Origin: Aculops lycopersici
Taxonomy: Eukaryota; Arthropoda; Arachnida; Trombidiformes; Eriophyidae
NCBI GenBank assembly: GCA_015350385.1
Contig: WNKI01000002.1
Span: 1,520,895 to 1,584,894 of the forward strand
Reading direction: 5' to 3'
Length of the DNA stretch: 64,000 nucleotides
The position numbers and the translations under genes were made by a program. This document shows positions 1 through 11,111 of the stretch, piece after piece. The notes beneath the pieces were generated by a model. It was not told the DNA's origin and did not search any database. It was given only the letters and a program-made list of their open reading frames with translations. Numbering within the stretch: the stretch's first letter is position 1; each line of letters begins with the position of its first letter.

Positions 1-2036
1 TAATGTATTGTATAATCTGACCCAATTAAATTGGTCCACAGCTAGGATAAATTGCAGCCACCGGTGCAGCTGATTCTGTGAAAAGTGTGTGTGTGTCTGT
101 TTTTTTTCTCAACAAAATAGTGTCTTCCTATTCATCTGTCACATTGGCGCACTCCACTCTCTTGTACCTTGGGTTTTCCTTCTACTTCTTACTTCGCTTC
201 TTTGTTGTTCTGGTTTTTCAAGATCCAAATGCCGCCACCGCCGCTAATGCAGACTGGTGCTAGTGATGCGCTCGCTCTCAGACAACAGGCAACAAGTGGT
301 CGCGCATCTAACGGACTCGGTGCCTTTGTGTGTGTTTATGCAAAGTTTGCAAACAATTAGCAAAAGTCAGTGGGATTTTGAGTCTTGTTCTCGTTGGCAA
401 GCTTGCGGGTTTTCTGTTGCAAGGAGCTCAAACGCGCGCGAGATGACTAATGATGCTAGCTACAAAGATTTTTCTCTTTCTCTCTCGTCTCAAGTCCAAA
501 GATTTTAGCGAGGAGATAAGAAAAAGTTATTACTCGCTGGTTTAAATAACCAGCTAACTAACTAACTAACTAACTGGATGACTGAATGACTGGCTCGCTG
601 GGTGAGCTTGCTGCTCGCAGTTTTGTGTGAATCGGTCAGTGGTTGTAGTTCATCCTCCCGTTTAAACGCTTGCATCGTCTAAAGCTCAATCGCAATTTGA
701 GCTAAACGTCCATTTGTCCGTCCGTCCGTCAGTTGAACGCCATTTAAGACCAGTCGCCACCAAGACCGAGACCAAGTTTCGCCGGTCCGTTCGGCCGACC
801 AGCGGGCAAACAGGTTAGCTACGGTTGTTACAACAACCACGACGGCGCGAGGCGAATCCTCCGGGCGACTGATTTGCTCTTGTTGCTCGCTGTTGTTGTT
901 GTCGTCCTTTTTCTCGCTGCTATTGCAACTGCAACTACAGCCGCCGCCAGCTAATGCCACCAACCACCTGTAGCCATGCCTTTGCAATGAGCTCTAAAGG
1001 CTACCGGCACAGGTAAATATCGACTAGTTGTGCTAACAAGCCGCGTCGAGATTCTCTGGCGGGGGAACGAGAGCAACCTGTTAGTTGAATTATACCTACA
1101 CTATGGCATCGCTACACTCGTTGCCACTACCGCAACTAACAACAACAACAACAACAACGACGACGACGTCAATCGTTGGGGGAGGAAATCGTTGTGGAGC
1201 TTCTAATTGCCGTAGTCAAATGCGATTGGCGGCGGCCGAAGTAGTGGGAACACGAGCTCCTTTCAGCTAATAGCTCAGTTTGGATTGGTTTGGTTGTCTA
1301 GCTAACCATCCAACTAGTGAGCAGATTTATTTATTGCCATCGCTGCTCTACGTGAGACACTTTGCAGTATTGATACACTGGTTAGTGGGCACAACGGGTG
1401 AGCCAGCAAGTTCTCATGTTTCTGCTGCGTGAAAGTTTTACATCTCTTTCTCGGCCTTTACTTTGCGTTCCCCTCCCCTCAACCACTTGTTGATCTCGAA
1501 CTCTCTAACTGACCGCCGCACTACAGCCTCGTTGTACCAAACTATGTGTAAATCAAGCCAAACTGAATCGAACTCAACTTAAAACAAACTGGAGCTCGTC
1601 GTGAATAAAAACAGACACAAATACACTAGTCAATCCTTTTCTGCCGCTACGACGACGAAGACGCCGTCTGTTTCCTGTCCGCCAGTCTCGTCGATTTCAG
1701 CGCGTCACAGGAAAAAGTCGGTCATTTGAGCAATCAGCGTACTGGCAACTTCTACGAGTTACCTGCAACTTATTTGCCCACTACCACTGCCTTCTAGTAA
1801 CTCCATGTTTCATAAGGCTGATTCGAGGTAAGATCACGACTGGCGTTCAATCGGCCTGTGGCTAGATTGAAACTGTACTGAGCCTTGGATCTAATACTTC
1901 CGCAAATTTGAAGCGGCTAGTTGTTCCCACATGTTGATTTCCATGAGCCTAAAAGTGGAGTGGAGTGGAGAAGAAAAATGTTAACCTCTACTCTCTGTTA
2001 GTCGGTAGTCTCGTCTATTTGAGTTGCTTCTTTTAA
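1..2036. other. Intergenic, no supported gene
   Basis: No open frame here has convincing coding character; the longest (about 100 codons, minus strand, 679-987) is low complexity. The stretch holds 4-bp-periodic simple sequence around 549-605 (CTAA and related units) and a run of AAC/ACG triplets near 1140-1170. A splice-donor-like GAG|GTAAGA near 1826 follows a short ATG frame starting at 1805, but I found no partner exon. The right end is the 3' flank of the PAN-domain gene. Confidence 0.5.
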
Positions 2037-2042
2037 TTTATT
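2037..2042 (-). terminator. Poly(A) signal of the PAN-domain gene
   Basis: TTTATT on the plus strand reads AATAAA on the minus strand, about 130 nt past the stop codon of the minus-strand gene ending at 2171. It is the first canonical hexamer in the correct place and orientation. Confidence 0.5.
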
Positions 2043-2170
2043 ATATTCGTCGATTCGAAACGGCAAATTGAGAAACAAAGTTTTGGTTGCATAGTTAACG
2101 AGCCATTTGTTTTATGTAAATCCACGATCCCTACAACCATAATCTCATCAATCACAACAACTACACAATC

Positions 2171-5100
2171 TCACAAGTGCCTATCGTAGGGAACGCCAAA
2201 AGGTGACGATGGCATTGAGGACGAGGCCGGCGATGAAACATTTCTCGACTCTTGACGCTGGTTTCTCGATATCCAAGTTGGTATTTTGATCTGGTTAGTC
2301 AAAGTGCTCATAGTGGCAACAAGTGTGGCTATCAAATTAGGCAAAGACCTGCTGCACCAAACAACAAGTGGCTGCCATAAATTGTCATTCACGGTGGCAA
2401 ACGAGGCTTCAATTGGTTGAGGCAGAGGAAAACCGCGAGTTCGAGCAACAACTAGAAGCAATATAATCATCATAGTTGGTAGGGCCACAATTGATATGAG
2501 CATTAATTTGTGACTTTCGCTACCGTGCACTTTGCCACTTGTTGAATTGCTGCTATCGTTTTTGTTGTCGGTGCTGTCATTTCCATTTGCTGCTCCGCGA
2601 TTCAACTCACGAGCTATGCTCCGAACCTTTAGAAATATTGACTTCCTCTGTCCAATGATCTCGTTGTCGTTCTCGTTAATCACGCCGCCGCCGCCGGCCG
2701 GTGATTGCGCTTGAATATGTTGCCAGAACCTGTCATAGTCTATGGCACCCGAAACAAAGAGCGCCAATTCTGTGGGCTCATAGTGTCGCCAGGTGAACGG
2801 AGAGTCGTCGCCACCTGTTGCTGCTGACGCGCTGTTTTTGTTGTTGTCGTCGTAACTCGATCCATAAACTCGTTCAATCTTCAACTTTCGCTCAGTCGCA
2901 AGTGAGTCAATATCATTACCCTCGTAATCCCTCTCCTTCCAGGTAAACATTGACTCGCCATTAAGCACGCATGTACTGTAAAATCGACCATTGGCTGCCT
3001 GTTCTAGCCTTGAACTCACGTTCAACTGGCCGCTCGGTGCTTGTGGCTGCGATTGCGTCATTTCAGCATTCGCCTGTAGTACATCGAATGATCGGCAATT
3101 GTGCAGCCGTAGACACTGGCTTGCACAACCGGCTGGCGTTGTATCGGCCAAAGTGGATTGGACTTTGACTTTTGAATTTGCATCCAGTTGAACCGACGCT
3201 TGAACTAAACGTAGGTCTCTATGGGAATCGTACAACTTCTCCTCGTCCAACTCGTAGGAATCAAATTCTATAAAGTGAGGCAACTCCTTTGGCGAACGAG
3301 CCTGCATTGTTTCATAGGCGCCCAGGTATTTGTCGATTGCCTCTATGGGCTTCCTATTAGTTCGTCTCGCTTTAGCATAGGACAGTTCATCGGCAGGTGA
3401 CATTGATGGTAATGGGAGACAAACGCGAAGCTCTGCATTGAACTTGAATCGCGTGCATACTGCCTGTTTGATAGAAGTCAGCTGCTCTCTCGGCGATTGT
3501 TGACCCTTGTAGTCTTCATTGCCACCTGTTAGTCGCATAAATTCGTCAAAGCGACTATCCTGTGCCTGTTGCTGCAAGCGCCCATCATTTAACTTGTCTG
3601 ATTTCAGGTGGTTGATTGAGTTTATCACGTGGGCGCGCGACAGGCAAAACTGAGCACACTCCTCAATCGATTTCGACTCAATTAGAAACTTTTGTCCAAG
3701 ACTTGAATCCAAACTAGTCTCTTTGTATTGAAATGCGTCAACTATGGTAGCTGTTTGCGAATGAAGGCTACACAAATTTGACTTTCGCAAGAGTACATCT
3801 ACCTTTTGCGATTTGTTGTCCTCCTCGCTGCTACCACCAGCATAACCACCTGTTGTGTAATCCATTACCGGGTCGTCATCGCTACTTCCTGGCGACAAAA
3901 CGACAGAGATTTTATGTGAGCTGGTTGCAGCAATTCCAATGGTAGGGGCTTCAGCAAAATCTCTCAACTCTCTTACTTTTGCCGGCTCAGTCCAGTTTAC
4001 TTTGCTCAATAGACAACTCAAATTGCTCTTCTGGTTTTCGTTATTTTTCTCATCGCTATGACAAACGGAATAAGATTTGCACCGGTGATCCATGGCACAA
4101 TAGTGACTACACTGTGCCATGCTCTTGACTGAAATTGATGTTGATCGATCTTTCTCATCGTCCACGTAACCAAGTCCTTGCACTGGCCTCCATAAGCCGC
4201 CATGGGATTCAATAGAATCCTGAATGGCCGACATCTTAAATTTTCTCACCCTCATTGGATAGTTTAAACCATCAACATTTAGATCCAGGGATAAATTCAA
4301 GAAGTAATCTCGCTTGCTCACTAACCATTCGAGAAGAGGACGACCACCTGTGTCTAGGGTGCCGACTACGCGAAGGTTAGTGTCGGATTGGTGCGCTTCA
4401 ATGGAGAATACCAAACTTTTCCGCTTCTTCGAAAACTCATCCGTTTCAGTGTATGGAAAGCTTATAACTGTGTCAATATTTACAGGTTCTTTCCGGAGCA
4501 TTGGCGCCCACCTTTCGTTGTCGCCCACGACGCAATGCTTAGTAATGGGGCAGAACATAATCAAAGCATGCGGTTGGTTGTCTTCAGTTTTTTGGTAATC
4601 ACTTTTAATGGCTTCCAGGTTGATAGTGTGAGTTGCTCGCCAAACACACTCCTCCAATGAAACACTAGTCACCCCGATGGACCAACTTCCAAGTTCCACG
4701 TTTCCAACTGATAGATCGCGAGCAAAATTTATAAATTTAACCGAGAATCTCTCGCGCGGCAACTCGTAAGCTTTTAGTTTGATCTCGAGATGATTCTGCT
4801 CGTTCAAATTGGTTTCAAGACCTACCTGTTGACTCAGTGCCAGTCCAAGATTGTCAGTCATCAGTCGCGATACCAACTCGTCTAACTTGGATTTATCGTC
4901 ACCAATCAAGTAGCTCAATTGAACTTGATCTCTTACTTGGAAATCAGGTTCCAAAATTGTGTCCAGCTCAATGTACCTCGAGCTGGTGCGGGAAATCAAA
5001 CATTCATTGCTAATTTCATCCAAGGAATCGGGCGAGTCCTCGAGAGACTCCAACTTCCAATTGAATTCCAATAGTTCAAAGTTGAACTTTGCCCCAATGG

Positions 5101-6772
5101 TACCAAAGTCTCTTTCGCCTCTGATAAGCGACTCGTCATACCTTCCTCCCTTTCTATTTGGTGGCACGACGTAAGAGATAACTAAACGCATAAGTTTGCC
5201 CACTTTATCATCGTCCTGCCGACGCCTTTGCTGCTCACTTGCAAAATTTGAATTTGCAATCTTGTGGGCTGCCTCATAAATGTTGGCATAGATTTCACTT
5301 CCAACGAGCTGATCATCCTGAATGTGCTCTAAGGAACCCAATCCCATCCAAGCAGGTAGACTAAAGATTCTTTTTTCGTACACATGACACGCAACGCCCC
5401 TAACCATTGCCATTCCCATATAAGTTGCATCATTGGTATCGAACAAACTCCCGCCAGATGACTCCAGAGATTCCAACTCGATTGATCTCATCGAGTTGGC
5501 CACACAAGTTGTCCATTTGCCACTTGTACTATCCGGCAAGTCCGACATAACATGGTCCGAGTTGGTAGGCATCAGGTGGTACTTAAGCCGAGAGAGACCG
5601 TCCATAACAAGTTGCATTGTGCGGGTATTGTAGGCATTGCCGACAACTTGCGACCTATCAGTTATCTCTATACGCCTAGCCAAAAACTTTCTCTCTTTAT
5701 CATAAGCAACTAAAAACTCGATGGGATCCGAGAAGTACAGTTTACTTCCGGTGAGTTGAGCTCTAAATGTAAATTGATCTGGAAGCCTCCTTTGTTCGCT
5801 AGAACTATCCTGCGCTAGGAGATTGATTGTACCTGCAACAAGTGGCATGAGGAAGGTGGACTCGCAGGATGACGATTCGCTCAAATGCTCGTTCAAATCA
5901 ATAACCTCAAAGTTGAATAGATTTATAATTATGTAAACGTTCTGATATCCAAGTGTAATGCTCAATGGTATCATTCGAGGCGGTAAAGTTTTGCTCTCTC
6001 CATCGGATCTATGCGCCAAGTCGGCCTTTCTAACGCTTACGGTCATGGTCAGGTGCGTTACCTGTCCAACAGCATCGGATGGGGCGCAACCATTTACTAG
6101 CTTGACAGCTTCAAATGAAATTTTGGGTAGTCCCCTTGTTGCACCAGCATCGCCATCGGAACTTGGGACTCTTGAAAACTCCTCACGTCTACACTCAATC
6201 AATTGCAATAATCTAGCTAAACCCTTGACGTAATGCAAATTTTGATCTATTTTATCCCGACAAGCTTTGGTGAGGAATGAATCTAAATTCAATCCAAAGT
6301 CTCTCAATTTTGGGTGACCAAATAATCTTGCATCTAAAGTCGTGCCTTGCCGCACAATCCTTGGGGTTTCTCTCATGTCGGTATCATCGACTTGCACCTC
6401 TGTTTTGTAGGAGCTTGAGCCGCCGTCTTCCCATAAGTAGCTTTCAAGTGGCTCATCTTCAAACTTGAGATTTGCAATTTCAACCAATTTCTTGCTAGAA
6501 CCTTGATACAAGTACCTGCTTCGCTCAATCTTGCCCTTTTTCGAGCCTATTCTACTCTTGAGCCAAATGTCGGCACTAGCCAAAATCGGATGGTACTGCT
6601 CAAACGATTCGCCTACATAGTCCGGCTCATTCTCGACAAAAGCTTGTATTCTAAATGTAGCTCGAAATGCCCGATCCTCGGTGAGCGGATTGAAGTTAGA
6701 ACCAGCTGCTGTCGCGAGGGTCAATCCAAAGATTGAAAGTATCACACTACCAGTTGCATGTAATAGAATCAT
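2171..6772 (-). CDS. Single-pass membrane protein with three C-terminal PAN/Apple-like modules
   Basis: One uninterrupted frame of 1,533 codons plus stop. The frame can be extended upstream only to a TTG at 6826. The first in-frame ATG, at 6772, opens directly into a textbook signal peptide (MILLHATGSVILSIFGL, then small residues), so I chose it. Residues of roughly 30-860 match no domain I recognise. Three cysteine modules follow: about 870-930 (SMAQCSHYCAMDHRCKSYSVC), 1010-1120 (SIEECAQFC ... VCTRFKF) and 1195-1290 (PAGCASQCLRLHNCRSF). Each has the C..C....C spacing of PAN/Apple folds, which mediate protein or glycan binding. A transmembrane helix lies near 1423-1443 (LMLISIVALPTMMIILLLVV), followed by about 90 cytoplasmic residues rich in Ser/Pro/Arg. 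This predicts a type I surface protein, ligand unknown. It is divergently paired with the RhoGAP gene at 7752. The gene is certain; the family assignment is moderate. Confidence 0.85.
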   Translation of the reverse strand: MILLHATGSVILSIFGLTLATAAGSNFNPLTEDRAFRATFRIQAFVENEPDYVGESFEQYHPILASADIWLKSRIGSKKGKIERSRYLYQGSSKKLVEIANLKFEDEPLESYLWEDGGSSSYKTEVQVDDTDMRETPRIVRQGTTLDARLFGHPKLRDFGLNLDSFLTKACRDKIDQNLHYVKGLARLLQLIECRREEFSRVPSSDGDAGATRGLPKISFEAVKLVNGCAPSDAVGQVTHLTMTVSVRKADLAHRSDGESKTLPPRMIPLSITLGYQNVYIIINLFNFEVIDLNEHLSESSSCESTFLMPLVAGTINLLAQDSSSEQRRLPDQFTFRAQLTGSKLYFSDPIEFLVAYDKERKFLARRIEITDRSQVVGNAYNTRTMQLVMDGLSRLKYHLMPTNSDHVMSDLPDSTSGKWTTCVANSMRSIELESLESSGGSLFDTNDATYMGMAMVRGVACHVYEKRIFSLPAWMGLGSLEHIQDDQLVGSEIYANIYEAAHKIANSNFASEQQRRRQDDDKVGKLMRLVISYVVPPNRKGGRYDESLIRGERDFGTIGAKFNFELLEFNWKLESLEDSPDSLDEISNECLISRTSSRYIELDTILEPDFQVRDQVQLSYLIGDDKSKLDELVSRLMTDNLGLALSQQVGLETNLNEQNHLEIKLKAYELPRERFSVKFINFARDLSVGNVELGSWSIGVTSVSLEECVWRATHTINLEAIKSDYQKTEDNQPHALIMFCPITKHCVVGDNERWAPMLRKEPVNIDTVISFPYTETDEFSKKRKSLVFSIEAHQSDTNLRVVGTLDTGGRPLLEWLVSKRDYFLNLSLDLNVDGLNYPMRVRKFKMSAIQDSIESHGGLWRPVQGLGYVDDEKDRSTSISVKSMAQCSHYCAMDHRCKSYSVCHSDEKNNENQKSNLSCLLSKVNWTEPAKVRELRDFAEAPTIGIAATSSHKISVVLSPGSSDDDPVMDYTTGGYAGGSSEEDNKSQKVDVLLRKSNLCSLHSQTATIVDAFQYKETSLDSSLGQKFLIESKSIEECAQFCLSRAHVINSINHLKSDKLNDGRLQQQAQDSRFDEFMRLTGGNEDYKGQQSPREQLTSIKQAVCTRFKFNAELRVCLPLPSMSPADELSYAKARRTNRKPIEAIDKYLGAYETMQARSPKELPHFIEFDSYELDEEKLYDSHRDLRLVQASVQLDANSKVKVQSTLADTTPAGCASQCLRLHNCRSFDVLQANAEMTQSQPQAPSGQLNVSSRLEQAANGRFYSTCVLNGESMFTWKERDYEGNDIDSLATERKLKIERVYGSSYDDNNKNSASAATGGDDSPFTWRHYEPTELALFVSGAIDYDRFWQHIQAQSPAGGGGVINENDNEIIGQRKSIFLKVRSIARELNRGAANGNDSTDNKNDSSNSTSGKVHGSESHKLMLISIVALPTMMIILLLVVARTRGFPLPQPIEASFATVNDNLWQPLVVWCSRSLPNLIATLVATMSTLTNQIKIPTWISRNQRQESRNVSSPASSSMPSSPFGVPYDRHL

Positions 6773-7751
6773 TATTGCCCAAGCATAGAGTAAAGTATTG
6801 AGTTTATTTTCTTTTTCATCAAGCAAGAAACAGGTTGTTGTTTTTTGTGGAAAGCTAAAGAATTATGCAACTAATCGACATCTAGCCGACTAGGCTAAAA
6901 AGTAACGGCCCACTCCGTCAGACCCACGGCGAGGTTGCAATGTCAACATTGGTATGTTTAGGATCAAAGCTCAGGTTAGACAGGTTGTCTCGTTTAATGG
7001 AATTCGATTGGCAATCTTTGATTTGCTAACTCGCGATAGATGATCAGACATTTCGTAGACTAGGTGCTGAAGGTATCGGGGTAAACAAATGAGCCAAAAA
7101 AATATGTGAAATACCCTACGCACGGCAAACATAACAGGGAAAAAACCCCAACTCAGAGTGAGAGTAACGCACGTTCTGACAACATAACGCGCGTTGCCTC
7201 CTCACTGCCACAGAGCATTCGCAGCGTATCGCTCTCACACACAGAGCGACCGTTGACCGTTGGGCTGGTCGCTTTGTGTGCTTTGCGTGTTTCGATTGCA
7301 TTGGACTTTTCACCACTCCACAGCACATTGCCGTTGCGTTTTCGCATTGACGCACAACGGGGATATGGCGGCTCAAAAGTGAAAGCGTTGTGGAGTTTGG
7401 GGCGCTTTTCCCCGTTCGGTCGCGCGAACTGGGGGCATTGGTCCTGGTGTCGTTGGTGCTGTTGCTGTAGCGAACGGTGGTGGGCAGAAAGTGCAGCGCG
7501 TGCAACAGTTTCCCATCTCTCAGTCTCTCATCTATCGTCTCGTTGCAAAACCAGAACCATTTCTCGAAAACCCATAATATTCTTAATGGCGATCAAGACT
7601 CATTATTATTGCAACTCCAACTTGAGATAGATTCGATTCTAACTTGAACGATTCGTATAATTTCAAAATAGAAACCAAGACGACCTATCAGATCAACTAA
7701 GCAAAACATTAACATTATAAAACAAATCACAGTACACCATAACAAAACATC
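6773..7751. promoter_or_regulatory. Shared head-to-head intergenic region
   Basis: This 979-bp interval separates the start codons of the minus-strand PAN gene and the plus-strand RhoGAP gene, so it must carry both promoters and 5' UTRs. No clear TATA box was seen on either side. The middle (about 7100-7560) is GC-richer with clustered CG dinucleotides. Open frames here (for example 7106-7630 on plus and 7116-7505 on minus) overlap on both strands and look like products of composition, not genes. Confidence 0.45.
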
Positions 7752-9059
7752 ATGGCTCAAGTATTGGAAAGTCTGAGAGCTCACAACAAGAGCGACCTGA
7801 TTGACTTGGTCAAGATGCACCTGGCATTCTGCATCGAGGTTGAACCCGCGGAATGGCAACAAATATGCGAGCATGTGGATAAGGAGGAGGAGGAAGCCGA
7901 GAGGGCTGCAAGCAAGTTGCAGGGCAAAGGCTCACAAACCAAGTATTTCACATCAACCAATTCGTCGACATCCACTGAATCATGTAAGGTCAATAGTAAA
8001 TTTGCTCCACCTAAAGAGAAGGAGCTAGCATCTAACATTTTTGGGAATCCCCTATCACCTGCCAGCCTGAGACAGGCAATGATATTGGTGGATTTCCTGA
8101 ACGAGGAAGAGAATTATAAACTAGAGGGTATCTTTAGAAAGTCTGGCACCCAGGAGAGGCAACAAGACTTGAGATTTATGTTGAACAACGGAGTCAAGGT
8201 TGATCTTAAGGCAAACCGGTTTACACCTGTCGACGTTTCATGTGTCCTCAAAGAGTTTGTCCAAAAATTACCTGAGCCTCTTCTGACCACTAATCATTTT
8301 GAGTCACATTTTGAGCTAGCCAAGACAATTAGACTTGATGTTGCACCCGAGGATTTGGAGGTGAAGAATGCAAAGCGATTGAAGATTATTCAACTACTAC
8401 TACATCTATTACCTGAACTCAACCGAAACTTCTTCATGTCGCTGATGGCTTTGTTGAATCGCGTTGCCAAATCAGTTGATGTCACATGTATGGATGAGAG
8501 AAGTCTGGCAACCATCTTTTGTCAACACATTTTGTGTCCACGATCTTGGACTCCAAAGCAGGTGCAAAGAAATATTGAGCACATAACGGATGCCATGGAG
8601 TTTTTACTACTTAACTATGAGAAACTATTCACTGGTCCAACGGAATTGGTTCTGGACGCCAGAGAGAAGTTGAAGAAGTATGTTAGGCAAAAGAAAACCG
8701 GTGACCAACATCAATTAACACCAGGTATGCAATTGAACTCGCAAGGTGACACACTTGACGGTCAAAAGGTTAGAGATGGGGGCCAATCTGGAGACTCAGA
8801 TAATGAAGCTGGCGATGAAAATAATACAGTCATAACGTTCTGCCAGAGAAAACCACCTCAGGATACGGTTACAGAAACAGCGTTAGCGGAACTCTACGCC
8901 CAAGTCCAAGCAATGCCAGAGACTCCGCATAAAAGGAAACTCATCAAACAATTCAACAAACAAAATGGTTTTGGAACTCCAATGCATGTAACGAGCAAAA
9001 CAACAAGCTCCTCGAAATGGAGAAACTTATTGCCGCCAATTTTAAGACCAAAACATTGA
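7752..9059 (+). CDS. ARHGAP19: ARHGAP19-like Rho GTPase-activating protein
   Basis: A complete 435-residue protein in one exon, starting with ATG in a good context (catcATGGC). RhoGAP domains speed GTP hydrolysis by Rho-family GTPases; ARHGAP19 acts on RhoA in cytokinesis. The RhoGAP domain covers about residues 97-300. The arginine finger lies in LEGIFRKSG (R129), followed by NNGVKVDL, a KLPEPLL block and the later CQHILCPRSW segment. The C-terminal motif KRKLIKQFNKQNG near residues 396-410 also resembles the ARHGAP19 tail and separates it from other RhoGAPs. An acidic Glu-rich stretch (about 44-50) and a Ser/Thr linker precede the domain. The lack of introns is notable for a family usually split into many exons; retroposition is possible, but the promoter-sharing position and intact frame argue for a working gene. 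Confidence 0.9.
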   Translation: MAQVLESLRAHNKSDLIDLVKMHLAFCIEVEPAEWQQICEHVDKEEEEAERAASKLQGKGSQTKYFTSTNSSTSTESCKVNSKFAPPKEKELASNIFGNPLSPASLRQAMILVDFLNEEENYKLEGIFRKSGTQERQQDLRFMLNNGVKVDLKANRFTPVDVSCVLKEFVQKLPEPLLTTNHFESHFELAKTIRLDVAPEDLEVKNAKRLKIIQLLLHLLPELNRNFFMSLMALLNRVAKSVDVTCMDERSLATIFCQHILCPRSWTPKQVQRNIEHITDAMEFLLLNYEKLFTGPTELVLDAREKLKKYVRQKKTGDQHQLTPGMQLNSQGDTLDGQKVRDGGQSGDSDNEAGDENNTVITFCQRKPPQDTVTETALAELYAQVQAMPETPHKRKLIKQFNKQNGFGTPMHVTSKTTSSSKWRNLLPPILRPKH

Positions 9060-11111
9060 TCCAATAGTGAGTGACCCATTACATTTTTATGTTGCTCTTT
9101 TGGCCACCGTAAGCGATGACAATGGAACCATCATCAACACCAGAGCAGCAGCAACAACAACAAGAACAACAGCAGCATTAACATTAACCTGAAAGCTCCA
9201 ACTGTACGACCACTTTAATTACGCACAAGCCCATTAACATGAAATTAAAATAATCTACGCACAACACAAACTAGATGGCCACTGTTTTCATTGAGACTTT
9301 TTTGGACATGATGTAGAAAACGGAAACTATTGTATGTCTAAACTATACAATAGTTTCATAAACTAACCCTCTGCTACTACCATTGCCATTAACAACAGAA
9401 TTATGCATCAGGCTAACGAGAGCTTTACACTGATGAATTTGTGAGCATCTTGTTATGTCAGATGACGACGACGAGTGGTACGTGCCGCCACTAAGTCATC
9501 AACATCCGGCGCGTTGAGATGGATTGTCAGTCGGCTAGCAAGCTAATGGCTCCCAAACCAACTAACGGCAACACGAGTCAGCTCACTTAGCCCGAGACAG
9601 GAACCACTCAACTAGTCGCCACCCCCTCTCCCCCTCTCGCTCTTGCAACGTCTCGCCGAGGTCCTGGGTGGTCTTATCATCAAGTTTGTCGTCTTTGTAC
9701 CATTTCACTGTGGGTCTGGAATAAGGAATGCTCTATAGGGTCAAATGGGTGAATGCCTGCGATAACATTGTAATCTAGCATGAGAGTTGGCCGTGTGGTG
9801 GCGCAAACATGCACTTAAAGTGAGATGGCGCCAGCGCCATAGTGCTCTTTGGTCCCTTTGGTTAGCTGCGAAGCTTGACAAGCTGCTGTCAGCTAGTCGC
9901 TCTCTCGGACGCCTTTGCTTTTGTCGGAGTATCGCTGTGCACTTCCTCGCTCGTTCGCTAGCTTGAGGCAGATACTGCTCTGCAGCAATAATGAACGACC
10001 CTATGCGCTCCTCTATGTTGCCCACGAACTCGATGGGACGAGACGAGCGCGTAGTAAGTTCGTCGAAACGTGAGAGGGGTGCCCGGTAGCCGAGCTACAT
10101 TCGACACCCATGCCACCCTTTGCGTGTTCCGATTGCCTTCCCACGCGAACATACACATAAACAGAGAGGGAGAGCGATGTATGGAATCAAATCGGCGGCC
10201 CCGTATCATATCACACGCCGACTTTTCTATTGCTCCCACTCGACTTGGACTAAACTCGATTCGACAATTGTAACCACGACATCACTCTCGACTTCAAAAA
10301 CAAGCCAACTCCCGAGCGAATGGCCAAGTCAACGATGTGAGCTCTCGCCACCACCACCACCACCACCACCATAGCCTCTGTTGCCGTCGCCATTTGTCCA
10401 ATGGAGCGATAATAATAACTAAATGGCGATTATGATATTAGGCTGGAATAGAGAGGAAATATAACAAACACGCACATAGACCATCCCCTTGTATGAGAAG
10501 AAGGACTAAGAGGAAAAGGGAAGCAGAAGCAGTCTAACAAGCCAACAGGAAGCGTCGGAATGGGACGAGTCAGAATTTAACATTTTTATTAGGAGAAGAG
10601 GAAATTAATTAATGAAATTTTGTATCGAGCCGCAATTCCTCTACTTTTCGTCCCTCACAAGTGGGCAGTGGAGAAATAAATCCAGAAATAAGTCTTCTTC
10701 TTTGATTTGGTAAGAAGAAGAAGGGGGCGGAACAAAAAAGAAGATTAGAAACAGACAGATAGAAACTTTATATTCCTATTAGTTCGAGGAACTAGGCATT
10801 TGTTATTATTATCAATATCATTATCATTATTATTATTGGTATTATGAATTATAGATTTTGACATTATGTATTGATTGATTATATTGGATTGCAAATATTA
10901 TCAATATTACTCTTTGTATAACTATCCCAACAAATGTAATAACAAGATGACAAACGAACAATCTGGTAGGTCTCGAGCGAGAGCCCAGAATGGGAAACAG
11001 GAAATGAGGAAGCGAAGGTCAAAAGTTGGAAAGCGAAGTGTAGATATTTACTCAACGAAGAAACAAAGCAAAACCATTACCACAACAAAAACAAAACCAA
11101 CAACAACCACA
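9060..11111. other. RhoGAP 3' flank and alpha2-delta 5' flank
   Basis: No supported gene. The first 300 bp are the RhoGAP 3' UTR, with CAR-triplet runs near 9145-9180 and an A-rich AATTAAAATAAT at about 9245 that may serve as a poly(A) signal. A 12-bp inverted repeat lies at 9324-9356. A CCA/ACC microsatellite is at about 10349-10372 and ATT-rich simple sequence at about 10800-10850. The last part is probably 5' UTR of the alpha2-delta gene; in-frame ATGs at 10947 and 11004 precede the chosen start. Confidence 0.4.
9324..9356. repeat. Perfect 12-bp inverted repeat (hairpin)
   Basis: AAACTATTGTAT (9324-9335) and its exact reverse complement ATACAATAGTTT (9345-9356) are separated by 9 nt. It lies about 265 bp past the RhoGAP stop, so it may be a stem-loop in that gene's 3' UTR or just beyond it. 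The stem is AT-rich and too short for a typical microRNA precursor. Confidence 0.6.

Noticed and set aside
679..987. Minus-strand 102-codon frame
   Set aside because: Low-complexity sequence with no splice context or recognisable motif.
1805..1826. Short ATG exon with GTAAGA donor
   Set aside because: No partner acceptor with coding sequence; the next plus-strand gene is intronless.
6773..6826. N-terminal extension of the PAN-domain protein
   Set aside because: The codon at 6826 is TTG; the first in-frame ATG, at 6772, gives a clean signal peptide.
7106..7630. 174-codon open frame between the PAN and RhoGAP genes
   Set aside because: Frames are open on both strands in this GC-rich promoter stretch; there is no domain and no coding-like bias.
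10875..11111. Longer alpha2-delta N-terminus
   Set aside because: The start at 10875 is TTG, and the ATGs at 10947 and 11004 would place a basic, Thr-rich leader before the signal peptide at 11112.
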